A DNA stretch of 64,000 bases from Ophiura sarsii (GCA_035610835.1 CM069446.1:2557001-2621000); one strand, 5' to 3'; counted from the stretch's first letter, positions 23,959-35,920 are shown. The notes: a model not told the origin generated them from the sequence alone. Numbers and translations: made by a program.

Positions 23959-24371
23959 CGGTAGCGTAGCCAGTGGGGGGGCCGGGGGGGCGAGTCGCCC
24001 CCCCGGACACCTAAAATGGGGACGGCGAAGCGGGAAAATGGGGACGAGAAGAAGGGGAGAAAGAGAGAAAGAAGGGGGAAGGAGAGGAAGAAAGAGAAAA
24101 GAAAGGGGGAAGAGAGGGAGAAAGAGAAGGGAAAGGGGAAGGAGAGGGAGAAAGAGAAGGGAAAGGTGAAGGAGAGGGGAAAGAGAAGAGAAATGGGGAC
24201 GAAAATTTGTTCATGTAGTACATTTACTGTGCGATTTTTTTTGGACTGTGCGAAATGTTTTGCTAAAATGGGGACGGTGAAGCTAAAAAATGGGGACGAC
24301 AAATTGTTACTGTGCGATTTTGTTTGACTGTGCGGTTTTTTTTGGACTGTGCGAAATTTTTTGACACCTCG

Positions 24372-24412
<41 letters not shown>

Positions 24413-24565
24413 ACCCCCACCCCCACTTACGTGAAATTCACGAGGTAAGTGACTAGAAAAAAATTTGGGACAACCTTTTACGAAAAACAATTTAGGGACA
24501 TAAACAAAAAATAGGGACGATATTGATGCTTGCCCCCCCGGATGAAAATGCTGGCTACGCTGCTG
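23959..24565. mobile_element. hAT-type non-autonomous element with C40 tract
   Basis: An exact 8-bp target-site duplication, GAAGTAAG, sits at 23951-23958 and 24566-24573. The inverted ends are CGGTAGCGTAGCCAG and CTGGCTACGCTGCTG. An 8-bp duplication and CAG-type ends are the hAT signature. Inside are a purine-rich GGGAAAGGAGAGG tract (24037-24200), repeated ACTGTGCGA words, and 40 consecutive C (24373-24412). The open frames here are low-complexity. Related copies lie at 29324-29571 and 31901-32100, and a much shorter one at 45188-45324. Confidence 0.85.
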
Positions 24566-24573
24566 GAAGTAAG

Positions 24574-25904
24574 TGTACAAGGCACAAAATTAAGGCATGC
24601 TCCGATTTCAACCAGACTTGCATGCTGTGCAACTTGACGAGACAAGAACAAAAGTAAAACGTGCACTGTGACCCATGCTTCAAATGGCCATTTCAGGAAT
24701 AGGGGTCAAAGGTCACGAAAGAGTTACTAGAGGCCATTGAAGAATACAGGGCTAAAAATTAAGACATCTCTCGGGATAATCACCCCCAATTTAATGCAGT
24801 TGTGCAGATTATTGAGACAAGAAAAAGTCAATCATCACACTTTCTTATGTTTTTGTGTCTATTCATGTGAGAACTAAAGCTGCCAGAAAAAAAACCTCAC
24901 AACATAATGCCTCTTTCAGGACAGATACAGCAAATAATAAAACACTTACAGAGAATTCGATCGCTCATACTGCATTTTACATATTGCCCAACTAATTAAA
25001 TTCAATTTCAATATGAACAAATATCATTGTGTGCAATTATTTGCAACACTCATTTCTATATACAAAATCAAAGAGGTATTCATAGTGCAGGATTTTTAAG
25101 AACAACGCATACTACCGATATGGTGTGAAGGGTATAACAGAATTATGCCTACAAAATAAAATTAAAAAGTGAAACTTTTTAGACAATCTGTTCCAAAATT
25201 ACAATTTAAATTGCTCTCAACGCATATTCATTTTTATCAAAATAATGCATTATAATGTTCACATTACATTGTTAGCAAGAAATATTATCCATGCTTCAAC
25301 TTCTATGATGCTTCTCAGTTCAATCGACTATATTATACACATTTGTCACTTTTAATTCATTTGCTGTTTCAGATGTTCCCCGCCATGTTCTTGCGATGAT
25401 ACTTGTCCGAATCTGGTTTTACATTTTGCCAGTAATTATGACTCGGTTAGCTTTTAGATATTCTAAAGCGGCCGCGTTTAGGTCAGTCTCTGGTTCCCAA
25501 GAATTTCTAAAATTGAGGAATTCCCGCCATTTATCAAATACTCGAGACGTTTATTTCTAAACCGTCCCTTGAGAATTATCATTGCTTGAACGGACAGATC
25601 TATCGTACGCAAATTTCACGGTTAACGTTAACAAATTCATGTTTTCAAGATTGCGCGCTTTGAAATTTCTGGACTAGTTTGTTCTTTTACTAGATAGTGT
25701 CATGACCAGAACGTAGTGACTTTACGTGACAACCCTTTTGCAGTGTAGGTTCATAAATCCATACTGAATCACCAACTTAGTTGACACGGACCGGCAAAGA
25801 CCTACTGCGAAAGACATTCACGGGATAACCGTGTTGTTAGTGTTTGTGCTTGGATTGGTTACGGTTCGAATTGAGGTACGTGTATTGTATGGGGTGGGTT
25901 ATTG
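24574..25904. other. No gene seen
   Basis: AT-rich intergenic sequence with no supported coding frame or transposon end. Confidence 0.5.
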
Positions 25905-26250
25905 GAGGGGCTGTGTGTCGGATGGGGGTTGTGTGTTAGCGGGGATGGTGGTTGTTTTTGGATCGAGATGGGTGTGATGTGACATGAAATTTAATTCAAT
26001 TCCAGTCAATTTGACATTGAGCAAAGTAGGATTAATTGGAGGATTATAATATGTATTTATTTTAAAGAAAAGAATGCTATGTTTCCTGCCCCAAAAAAAT
26101 AATTTGAACAAAAAAATTGATTAATGATTTTCGTTTCGAGATATCGACGATTATGTAATTTTTACTCCATGGAGCTCTGTATAAAAGCACATCTTCTCCA
26201 CCCCACTGTCTTTTAGTGCAAGATCCTGCAACATTGGCGCTTCTAGGACA
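25905..26250 (+). repeat. Dispersed repeat (inverted copy at 50690-51040)
   Basis: The words GATCGAGATGGGTGTGATGT, CCAGTCAATTTGACATT and CCACCCCACTGTCTTT recur as reverse complements, in reversed order, at 50690-51040, about 25 kb away. Class unknown. Confidence 0.75.
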
Positions 26251-26389
26251 TGTGTAAATGGCAAAAATATGAGGGATTAATTTTCGCTAGTAGAAACAAA
26301 ATTCGTAATAAAATGTTATCTTGAAAATAACTCCATATATAATTTTAAACGATTTAAGATTTAATTCAAGTTCTACATCTTTCCGACCC

Positions 26390-27020
26390 CATCCACCCGC
26401 CCGCCCAATTATATACCATAGACATTAATTGCAAATACATCGCAGGTTTAAAGTCACTTGGAGTGGACAGAAATAATCTTTTCAAAATATTTTGAATTCA
26501 AGTTCTGCCTACTTCCGCCCCCCCCCCCCCCGCCCCTCCGTACGGCGCTGCCGCTTATCTACCCCTAAATTGTAATATTAAAAAGACATCTCTGATTCTA
26601 AGACATGTGGAATTGACACTAATGATCTTCATCAAATATTTAAGGTTGAATTTAATCTCTACGTACTGCCGCCCCCCCCCCCCCCCTCCGAACGGCGCTA
26701 CCGCTTATTTACCCCTAAAATGAAATATTAAAAACACATCTCCGATTCCAAGACACGTGGAATTGACACTAATGATCTTTATCAAATATTTAAGGTTGAA
26801 TTTAAGTTCTGCATACTTCCACCCCTCCCTCCGTACGGTGCTGCCGCTTATTTACCCTAAAATGTAATTAAAAGACATCTCCGATTCTAAGACACGTGGA
26901 ATTGACACTAATGATCTTAACCAAATATTTAAGGTTGAATATAAGTTCTGCATACTTCCGCCGCCGCCGCCCCCCCCCCCCTTCCGTACAGCGCTGCCGC
27001 TTATTTACCTCTTAATGTAA
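26390..27020. repeat. ~145-bp tandem repeat array, left part
   Basis: About four units share CATCTCCGATTCTAAGACA, GTGGAATTGACACTAATGAT, AAATATTTAAGGTTGAAT, a C-rich run and GCGCTGCCGCTTATTTACC. The C-rich segment varies in length between units. The array resumes at 27716, after a LINE insertion. Confidence 0.85.
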
Positions 27021-27026
27021 TGAAAA

Positions 27027-27714
27027 AGACATATATAATAATAATAATAATAAAACGGTGCTTCTAAAGCGTCTCCCACCGAAGTCTCTAAGCGCTTAAC
27101 AGATAACATAACAACACTTAAATAACATTGCAATATAAGAAAGACAGTATGTGGATGAAACATGCAAAAACATCGTAAACAGGGAAAATCAAGCAAGCAA
27201 TTGTGAATAAGTGTGTCTTTAGAGACGATTTGAAATGGCTAAGAGTTTTGCAGTTCTTGATGTGATGCGGAAGTTATTAAGTTAATTCCAAAGTTCAGCT
27301 GGAGCATGACAAATTGAACGATGACCATAAGTTAAAGTTGACACAGAGGCACTGATGAGTTCTTGTAGATAAACCGGTGCCAACTTATGGATGCATTGGT
27401 AAGTTAAAACAATGATTTTGTACATAATACGGTAGGATACCGGCACCCAATGAAGCTTCTGAAATACTGGTGTAACGTGATGAATACCAATGTGATCATA
27501 ATAAACGAGTGCGTGTAACAAGCCTTGCAGCAGAGTGTTGTATTCTCTGTAATTTTGTAATGTTCGGAAGACCATAAAGGAGGCTGTTACATTGATCAAG
27601 GCGACTCGTGATAAAAGCATGAATAAGTATTTCCGTAGATATTTGATTGAGAAAATTTCGAATACGACCTATCTTGTATAAAGCAAACGAAGCTGAACGA
27701 CAAATATTATTCAC
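27027..27714 (-). pseudogene. 5'-truncated LINE inserted in the tandem array
   Basis: The minus-strand translation of 27714-27282, with one frame break near 27496, shows the end of a CR1/L2-like reverse transcriptase: RSASFALYKIGRIRNFL, LIHAFITSRLDQCNSLLYGL, LQRIQHSAARLVTRTR, then LHWVPVSYRIMYKIIVLTYQ and LAPVYLQELI. The 3' end on the left is a short UTR (TCTAAGCGCT words) finishing in an AATAAT microsatellite, as expected for this LINE group. The catalytic YADD part is absent. Confidence 0.88.
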
Positions 27715-27715
27715 A

Positions 27716-27910
27716 ATTCTCCGATTCTAAGTTACGGGGAATTGAAACTTATAATAATCTTTACCAAATATTTATTTAAGGTTGAATTTAATCCGATTCT
27801 TAGACACTAATGACACTAATGATCGTTTCCAAATATTTAAAGTATATTAAAGTTATGCTTACTTCCCCCCCCCCCCCCCCCCCCCCCCCCATTCAGCCGG
27901 TACGACGTTG
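27716..27910. repeat. ~145-bp tandem repeat array, right part
   Basis: Starts with TTCTCCGATTCTAAG and GGGGAATTGA, continuing the array interrupted at 27020. It includes a run of 26 C (27865-27890). Confidence 0.75.
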
Positions 27911-28109
27911 CCGCTTTTCGACACCTAAATTCAAATTGCAAAGTAAAGTAGCCCAACTCTATTGTTGAAGGGACAAGCACAAACATCACCATTTATCCTT
28001 TGAAAAAATAACCCAAATCGGCTTCTATACGAATGTTTAACATTGTTAAGAATAAAGAGTTTAACAATTCCTATTGTTTCTATTATAATGCAGGAATGTT
28101 GTTTATACA

Positions 28110-28330
28110 TACTAAGGGCGTGTTCACACTATAGCTAGTTTTCTCCACGACCCGGGTCGGACCCGGGTCGAACCCGGGTTGAAGTCTGGTGTGAACAGAA
28201 AAATAGGCTCAAAAAACCGACCCGGGTCGAAAATTACAACCCTGCGAAAGTGAAGGGTAGAACCCGGGTTCACCCCGCATCGACTGTAGTGTGAACAGAA
28301 ATCGCTGTTTCTACCCGGTTGCCGGAAGTA
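28110..28330. repeat. Element with GACCCGGGTCG palindromes
   Basis: GTGTTCACACTA on the left is mirrored by GTGTGAACAGAAA at two positions (about 28190 and 28290). Several CGACCCGGGTCG / AACCCGGGTT palindromes lie between. A small non-autonomous element is likely. Confidence 0.55.
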
Positions 28331-28351
28331 GATAACCTGTAGAAAAGAATG

Positions 28352-28732
28352 TTAAAGGTATATTATGTGATCTTTCCAGGGAACGCCCTCAACATCGAAA
28401 AAAAATAGAAAGCAGATTTTCTTGCAGATTTACATTTCTGATCATAAATCATGCATACATTCCAAGTTACAGGGCGATACGATTCTTAATTACTTCAAAA
28501 TCATGGTTTTAGAGTGAAAATAAACTGTCGGAATTCCGACAGTTTATATTTTTCACTCTAAATTCACTCTAAAACCATGATTTTGAGGTAATTAGGAATC
28601 TTATCGCTCTGTAACTTGGAATGTATGTATGATTTATGATCGGAAATGTAAATCTGCAAGAAAATCTACTTTCTAAAAAAAAATCATGAATAGAGGGCGC
28701 TCTCTGGAAAAGATCACATAATATGCCTTTAA
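28352..28732. mobile_element. Full-length palindromic MITE, TTAAAGG ends
   Basis: The left half (28352-28535) is the near-perfect reverse complement of the right half (28550-28732), meeting at CTGTCGGAATTCCGACAG. The ends are TTAAAGG and CCTTTAA, shared with 49872-50207. A transcript across it would form a hairpin of about 180 bp. Confidence 0.85.
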
Positions 28733-28927
28733 TGGTTGCCCGCTTTATTCCTGCCATCTTTCTACGGCCTCTGGCACGTGTCGCTGATGTTTTCGACGGT
28801 ATTTCATTACCAGCCACTGTTGCTTGTTGTTTATACCCGCCATGATGAGCAAGCTAGGTCATAGGTCATTGATTCCAAAATTATAACAAATTTTCTGGTG
28901 GTTTTTATAAATAAATGAACTTTTTAT

Positions 28928-29290
28928 GTTAAAAAAAGGTAGATGTTCCGATTTTCAACTTGAAGTTTTCTATTCTACATGAAAGGTCATCCTTAAAAAC
29001 GTCGTGGCCCAAAATTTGAGATGCATAGCTATTATTTTTCATATTTTAGACGCACAAGATGCTGTGAACTGTACCCATTGAGTAGTACACAAACTATATC
29101 GGTGGTAACCACCATTCGCGGTAATTCAACGCTATTTCGTCGATTTCTCTGTCATTATACCGAATTAGGCCGTCAGATTTCAGTATGATGATGAGAAAAA
29201 TACGAGCTTTCATATGATATGAAAATCTCCGTATGTTTGAATTAAATCTGTGTTACGAAAATGTGATCGGGTCATCTACCTTTAAAAAAT
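28928..29290. repeat. TIR element, GGTAGATG ends
   Basis: TTAAAAAAAGGTAGATG near 28929 is mirrored by CATCTACCTTTAAAAAA near 29274. The interior is unrelated non-coding sequence. Confidence 0.6.
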
Positions 29291-29323
29291 GTTTAAAACC
29301 CTGCGAAATGACCATTATATGTT

Positions 29324-29571
29324 CACTGTGCCGCTTTTTTGACTGTTCGATTTTTGGACCGTGCGAAATTTTGTGACCGTGCGATTTCTTTTTAACCTTT
29401 ACCCCCCCCCCCCCCCCCCCCCCCCCCCACCCCCACCCCACCCCCACCCCCACTTACGTGAAATTCAGGAAGTGACTGACTGGGAAAGAAATTGGGGCAA
29501 CCTTTTACGAAAATTTTTGAAATCTTGCCCCCCCCCCCCCCCCCCTGAAAAAAATCCTAGCTACGCCACTG
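29324..29571. repeat. hAT-type element, 5'-truncated copy
   Basis: It shares ACTGTGCGA-type words, a C run (27 C at 29402-29428), CACTTACGTGAAATTCA and GGCAACCTTTTACGAAA with 23959-24565. It ends in CCTAGCTACGCCACTG at 29571. The left end is missing. Confidence 0.75.
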
Positions 29572-30658
29572 AAGGGGTCTATAACATCTACAATTGTCTA
29601 GAAAAGGGGTATTTTTCAAAATCGTGTCGATACGCGTTTAGGGGTCAAAATAGGTCGAAACATGCGAAATACTCAGTTTATTGTGAATTTTGGCTTCAGA
29701 GGAAATACGCGTTTGAACCCCCTCCCCCCGGGTTTAAGCAATGATGACGTATACAGTCGTAAATAAGATGCAAAACCAAGGAATCTGACACAATATGCTT
29801 AGCTTTGCAACGATAAACGTTTGGTGGCAGCATGATAGCTGGAACAACTGTATAGAACTGTATCACTAAATTAAGCTAGGTACTTGTATTCGTGCAAATT
29901 ACACCCAATCAGCCTAAGAGGGCGTGTTTCTATTCAATCTACTTATTTAGTACAGGCATACGGTACAGGCATAGGGTACAGGCATAGGGTACAGGCGCAG
30001 CATGCATAAATTGCCTGAAATTCGTTATAATTTTGCTTAAATCGACATGAATCCGTTAAAGGATGTACGATTATAGGATGTATTGAGAAAATACTTTTAC
30101 AGAACGGGATATCGAATGCAGCAGACGTGTAGTTCAGGAAATGACACCGGAAGTGGATAGGCTCTACAGGTACAGATTATAATACCAACATAGCATGCAA
30201 TAGACAACTAATCATCTAGAGGGCTCGGATCTATAGCTGACAGTTATTATTCCTACGCTTCCATGGTAACCAATTAAGCTAAAACGTCTAATAAAAAACC
30301 AGCCATATAGTGATTGTACATGGTATATGCATGCGCACTCTACCGTGAAGAAAGCTGCAACTACACAACAGAGCATATTGTAATGAAACCCAACCAACAA
30401 CGTTGCAGGTCACTGAGTCGTCGACATTTTACCTATATTCACACAAATATTTGTGTATGATAAATGAACTTGCGAGCAACGTGAATTGCTAGTGATGCTT
30501 TCATGTTTTAATAAAAAGGTACAAATTAGCAACAATACGCCATATCATTGAGCTCGCTATACTGCATAATACTACGTGTAACACAATTGTGTTGTTGCAC
30601 CGGATAGCTAGAAATACAAGAAACTAGTTCAACTTGATCTGGATTAGCCGTTATCAAA
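29572..30658. other. Upstream region of the TRIM-like gene
   Basis: No coding sequence. Three short tandem GGTACAGGCATAG words lie near 29955-29997. No convincing TATA box or other core promoter element was recognised. Confidence 0.5.
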
Positions 30659-31183
30659 ATGGATCTTGAAAATAAAATTGCTCGCGAATTTCTGGAGTGT
30701 CAGATCTGCATGGATCTATGCAAGAATCCAAAAGATCTCCAATGTCGCCATTTCTTTTGCAAAGACTGTTTGGCATATCTGATGTCTATCGAGAAATCCA
30801 AGACTAAATCCTCCATCAAATGCCCAGCGTGCCGCGAGATAACGACAATGCCAGATGGAGGAATCGACAACCTGCCGACAAACTTTTACGTCAGCAGTCT
30901 TGCTGATGTTGTGAAAACGGCGCGAAAAGTCTCGAAGACGACATCGCCGACGGCGTCCGAGGGGGCGTCCGAGTCTGCGCCAACTTCAACCACTCAAGAC
31001 TCGGGGACAATATCGAAGAGCCCAGCACTAAATCGCGCCAAGAGTTGGATGACTCGGATGACATGTTCAACCCATGCTGATAAGGAACTTGATATGATCT
31101 GTCTGACGTGTATGGAGAAGATATGTTATGTCTGTATGATGGAGAAGCATCAACAACCAAAACATAAATTCAAGCTATATCAG
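30659..31183 (+). CDS. TRIM-like protein, exon 1 (RING + B-box)
   Basis: First exon of a predicted 839-aa protein. The ATG at 30659 has a good context (AAAATGG). Residues 14-58 form a C3HC4 RING finger (C14, C17, C29, H31, C34, C37, C55, C58), the E2-binding module of TRIM ubiquitin ligases. Residues 136-169 form a B-box type 2 (C136, H139, C148, C151, C156, C159, H164, H169). A Ser/Thr-rich linker joins them. All zinc ligands are present. The exon ends at CAG|GTACCG (31184) in phase 0. RING, B-box and coiled coil in this order define TRIM proteins. Which target it ubiquitinates cannot be read from sequence. Confidence 0.92.
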
Positions 31184-31445
31184 GTACCGTATACAACATT
31201 TCCAAATAGCTATCTAGTTTGAAAAGTGCCATTCTATAGCCTATAATTAGTCAAGATTACAAACAGTAATTGCCTGATGCAGAGTACCTGAGACATAAAA
31301 TCATAATAATTATGTTTATGGCAATAATTGAGGTATTGTCCTGAAGACTATAATACATATAGGTACTCGCTTAACCATTTTACTAATACTAGGCCTCCCA
31401 TAGAGTTTGGCACATGCATATTAACATGCACATATTTGTTTATAC

Positions 31446-31754
31446 CAGTGGTTCTCAACCTTTTTGCCCCACGACCCCTTTTGACATTCCTGGTCAGTAC
31501 CGTGACCCCCAAAACAAAAACTGAAAAACAAACACCAACCGGATATCATAAATGAAACTGCTTATTTTGAATGCGAGCGTTGCGAGCAGGACATTTTGCA
31601 TTTGAACGTTTCTTTGGGTTTTTTTTAAAGGTTTTGTTAAAGGGAAATGTAACACGGTTCCCCCAAAACCTATATTTATGAGCCCTTCATGACCCCCTGG
31701 AAAACTCCAAACGACCCCTATGGGGGGTCACGACCCCCAGGTTGAGAACCCCTG
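31446..31754. mobile_element. hAT MITE with perfect 8-bp target duplication (intron 1)
   Basis: The ends are CAGTGGTTCTCAACC and GGTTGAGAACCCCTG. Flanking both is GTTTATAC (31438-31445 and 31755-31762), an exact 8-bp target-site duplication. The 309-bp body has no coding frame. The TIR is the common metazoan hAT type. Confidence 0.93.
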
Positions 31755-31900
31755 GTTTATACCATAGCATCGAACAACAGTTCTGGGTTGGAGAACCACC
31801 ACAATGCTCGCGCATGTTTAGAACATAAATGTCTTGGTTTGACCGGGTTTTTTCGGGGGGTTGATGTTAAAGCTGCCATCAGTCATGTGACTCGCACGTA

Positions 31901-32100
31901 CAGTGGCGTAGCTAGGATTTGTTCAGGGAGGGGGGCAAGATTTCTGAAGTTTTCGTAAAGGTTGCCCTAAATTTTGTTGCAGTCACCTCAACAAAAATTG
32001 AGAAGGGGGGGGGGGCATGTTTTACACAAAACGCGCTCGAAAAATGGTCCTTTGTAAGTTGTCATAATGCCTATTAACACTACAACCTGAAATTGGGGCG
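31901..32100. repeat. hAT-type element end, opposite orientation (intron 1)
   Basis: Starts CAGTGGCGTAGCTAGGATTT at 31901 and continues with a G-rich tract, CAAGATTTCTGAA and TTCGTAAAGGTTGCCCTAAA. This is the reverse complement of the right half of 29324-29571. The other end is not found. Confidence 0.7.
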
Positions 32101-32370
32101 GGGGCACAAAGGGCGGTTTAAGGGTTTTTTAAGGATTTGTTCCTCGAAACAGTCACATCTGCATACTTGACCACAGTATTCGTGTGCCTACTCCCTTCTG
32201 TGTCTATTGATGGCATCACCCCGACCCCCGACCCCCCACCCCATCCCCTGACCTCACACACACCCCAACCTTCATCGGAAACGAAACGATTGAGATGTAA
32301 CGTTATATTGTTTGCCTCGTTTTCGTTACGCGATATCGATATCGATTTACAATTATCCCCCTTCAACGGT

Positions 32371-33450
32371 CACAGAGAATATTAATTCGTCAAAAAAAAT
32401 TATTCTTATTTGACAAATTAAACATTTGTCATGGAAGGCTCGTCAGTAAAGAAATATTTTGTAATGTATAGGTTGCACACCACCAAATACGTCTTCCATA
32501 GGCTTACACGTGAAATGCACAATTTTAAAATGGATATTTCTCGACGTTATAAGAAACTGGTATCTTGAAATTTGGTTTCAACTTGAAGATGAAAGCCATG
32601 ACTACTAACTCAACAACTCATATATGGGGGGTAACCGGCATATTTTTGAGCTAGAGCCTTTCAAAAAGTACGAGTTGAGTTTTCCTGGTCACACGCAATT
32701 GTTGATTTAGATGATGGCGTCAGATACCGGAAATGACCTGAACACAAATGTCTCTGTTAAAATATTAAAAAATCATCATTGCATCAATTTTTTTGGACCT
32801 AAAGAACGCTGATGTGTCTGTCAAAATTCACACTCTATTAATTTTGCCATAACATGTAGTAAATACCCTAATTTTAAACTGTAATTTACAATAGGTCTCC
32901 CGTTTCGGCATAGAAACGGGCCGGTTTTGGACTATTGCCTCAAAGGGGGTACGTAGGGCCAGACGTTATTTAGTGGTGTGAAACCTTAAACAATTTTTTT
33001 TTTTATGATAAATGAACAATTAGTAGTATTTTTAATCACATAGCCAATATATTTCAACTCATAAATATTTGACTTTCAATGACAAATGAATGAATGAATG
33101 ACAAATTAAATGACAAATTAAAAGAATAATTTTTAATCAATAATTAGTCATTTAATATGAATGACAAATTAAATGGCAAATAGAATGACCAATCTTAATT
33201 TGTCATTTCATTGATAATAAGTAATTTAATTTGTAATTTCAATTGTCATTCATTAATTTGTTTTTAAAAGTTAAATATATTTTAGTCAAGGAAATGTTTG
33301 TTACGATACTATTTATCTAGAAACACTAGCATCACAAATAAATGTGCACCATTGCAGAATATTTCTTGAATCACAAACTTGCCATTTCTTATGACAAGTT
33401 TTTAATTTGTCAAATAATACCACTTTTTTGATGAATTATTATTCTCTGTG
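32371..33450. mobile_element. 1.08-kb TIR element (intron 1)
   Basis: Inverted ends of about 60 bp begin CACAGAGAAT and end ATTCTCTGTG, and both contain TTTGACAAATTAAA and TTGTCAT. Many AATGACAAATTAAATG words at 33070-33250 give an internally repetitive right half. No transposase frame. Confidence 0.75.
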
Positions 33451-33606
33451 TAGGAAGGCACCAATTATATAGTCTTTAAATCACACATTCCTTCAAATAT
33501 CCCAATTTCAGTTATTTTTTTCGCACCAATTACAAATTTGAGACTAGTGCAGCTAAACACCTGTTGCCATGCTTACAGTGTTTGTAGCGTACTAAATAGA
33601 TCTACT

Positions 33607-34062
33607 TATCGTCAGCCTGCTTCGATAATTGCTTAACTCACTTTTCAGCGAAATTGAGTTTTTGGCATAAATCATGACATTACATTATGCAAATGTTGTA
33701 ATAATATCTAAGTCATTAACAAATCAAAAGTGTTGATAAATGCACAATTGCAATTCTGCCTAAGTCAGCATTGTGAGTTAGGCAGATTGTAATAATTATA
33801 TAAAATGTTTAAAATGGGTCATATTAACTTGTATTTGGCCTATGACAAGCCACATTTCACTTAAAGGTATATCTCCAACCTAATTCTATCCGGCATTCTA
33901 TCCAACAGGTACGGCTTCTGTTGGAACCTGTACTATTCATGGTGCTGTTCAACATATCGTCGGCCTGCTTCGATAACTGCCTAACTCACTTTTCCTATTT
34001 TTGTTGTTTTCTCAAAACTAGACAAAATGAGTTAGGCAATTATCGAAGCAGGCTGACGTTAT
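33607..34062. repeat. Foldback cluster with GCCTGCTTCGATAA words (intron 1)
   Basis: GTCAGCCTGCTTCGATAATT near 33612 and GTCGGCCTGCTTCGATAACT near 33960 are direct copies. AATTATCGAAGCAGGCTGAC near 34041-34060 is their reverse complement. The 33957-34062 part folds as a hairpin of about 30 bp with a short loop. Confidence 0.75.
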
Positions 34063-34076
34063 GTAGCTGTAGACAG

Positions 34077-34213
34077 CGGCAATATCCTCAAATAGGTCTT
34101 ACATACAGAATAAAGTACAAGGCAGCAATTGTTTTGCAGTTGATTTGCATTGTAAACATGATAGCTGCTGTGTGCTTTATTCCGTATGTAAGACCTATTT
34201 GAGGATATTGCCA
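34077..34213. repeat. 137-bp hairpin element (intron 1)
   Basis: The left arm GGCAATATCCTCAAATAGGT and onward (about 36 bp) pairs with the right arm ending ACCTATTTGAGGATATTGCC. It is almost perfect, with a loop of about 60 nt. Confidence 0.8.
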
Positions 34214-35138
34214 CTCATACGATCCATCCATGTCATAATACGATGTATACACGAACATGTCATCATTCTTGAATTATTACAAAACCATGGCCCAAAACGT
34301 CATCGAATATTTATATCGATTATTATCAGATTATCCGGCCATCACGAATCATTATATACGAACCATAAATCATTCAAACGGAAATAATTCATATTTGATA
34401 TCAGTAGTCAATTAGTACATGGTTGCTCAGCCAAGCATTTTCGATATTTATTACATTATTTTTTAAATTTTTAAATGAATTGCCTATCGAATATATTGTG
34501 CGGTAGTGGGTATATTTATACATAACGCATATTCCAATACTAATTATTAATGTAAGCCAAAAATGGACGATACGATTTGGGTTCAATTTCTAGCACAAAT
34601 CTCCTAATAAACGCATATTATGCGATCAATTTCATGGAACACACTCTATCTTTGATTTTGTTCATGCTGTTCTGGTGTCAAATTACATTTATATCTTCTA
34701 TAATCATGATAATATTAACAAAGCGTGTCCTAATCACTTAGTGCGTCAAAATGACGTTTGAATATAAGTTTATTTTCTGAATGTTTTTTTCCTCGCGTTT
34801 ATCCCGCTTACAATTTAATGCTTTCACTTACACTCGCAACTGTACAAAAGTAACCGCAATAAAGTACGGATGCTTATGATGAAAATATTCCTAAAATATG
34901 TTCAACAATTCCTGTTTTTGGAAGCAGATTTCCATTATAATTTATAAAGATCTGTGATGGGTTTTTTTGAAAATACAGTAAGGATAAATGTATGAGTCTA
35001 GGAAAGTCTTTCCTGATAAGTCAAACTTAACTATAGGAGAGAGAAAAAATATGTGTAAAAAAACTGAAAAATATTGCATAATAATTGCTTTAGAGTAAGC
35101 CACAGTTTGTTATTTCAATATTGTTCCAAAATGATTGA
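34214..35138. other. Intron 1 spacer with a repeat shared with 59797-59935
   Basis: About 34905-35035 shares GGAAGCAGATTT, GAAAATACAGT and TATGAGT words with 59797-59935. Both stretches lie beside a copy of the TTAACACTTTCC MITE, which suggests a larger repeat that carried the MITE. Confidence 0.5.
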
Positions 35139-35383
35139 TTAACACTTTCCACGCGGCAGGCAGCTGCAGACGACATTCAAAAAGCTCAAAAATATTTCAA
35201 AAATGTCATAATTGTTGAATTTCATTAACATATTTGGAATCACCATGAGAAATGAATTGAAATAAGTACAAACATGTCTAGTATTGGTTCAGTAATCCTC
35301 GAGATAGACTTTGAAAATTGGGAAAGGTTTCTGAAAAATCAGTTTTGTATATGGTAAAACTTATAGCCGCGTGGAAAGTGTTA
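35139..35383 (+). mobile_element. MITE family T, copy A (intron 1)
   Basis: The ends are TTAACACTTTCCACGCGG and CCGCGTGGAAAGTGTTA. The body contains GCAGACGACATTC, AATTCATTTC-type and GGTTTCTGAAAAATC words. Five copies lie in the window, at 35139, 36612, 36896, 51058 and (inverted) 60065. Confidence 0.88.
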
Positions 35384-35715
35384 TAAAGATAGTTTGAACT
35401 TGATTCTATTGTTTTCAAAGTCCACTTTTTTTTCTGCTACCTATCGTCAAGCCGGTCAAAATAATTGCAAAATCTGGTAATCCTTGAACTCCGTAAAGCA
35501 CAAGTCATAACAATGTTTATCATAAATTGGTGTTTGTCCCTGTAATGTCCAACCCATTTCTACCACAAATGACTATAAATTCAACAGTAATTATAGCGAG
35601 TTAATTGTATGTAATTTGGTAACAAACGAGATCATTCCTTCCAATCACTAACACAACTATTTTTCCTAAGAGTGGCCTTTCCTGTAAATGTGCTTGAAAG
35701 TCGAACACTATTGTT

Positions 35716-35780
35716 TATAATAATAATTAGTATTTATATAGCGCCTTTCCAAAGTGATCAAAGCGCTGTAATTTCGCTGC
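35716..35780 (+). repeat. Retroposon tail with TATATAGCGCC words (intron 1)
   Basis: A TAATAATAATT microsatellite is followed by TTTATATAGCGCCTTTCC and CAAAGCGCTGTAA, a sequence typical of the 3' end of CR1/L2-type retroposons and the SINEs that share it. No coding part. Confidence 0.55.
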
Positions 35781-35920
35781 TGGTGAATCATCAGAATCAG
35801 GTCGCATCAACTAGGGTGCTGCCAATTTCTAGCGCAAACCTATCCGCACTTAGATTGTAACATCCACCATTTTTCAATGCAGCTCCCCAAATACCATTGG
35901 GTCAAGGAAGTTTATGATAA

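Noticed and set aside
23871..24327. Arg/Lys/Glu-rich and Ser/Pro/Phe-rich open frames
   Set aside because: Low-complexity purine tract inside a hAT-type element; no domain.
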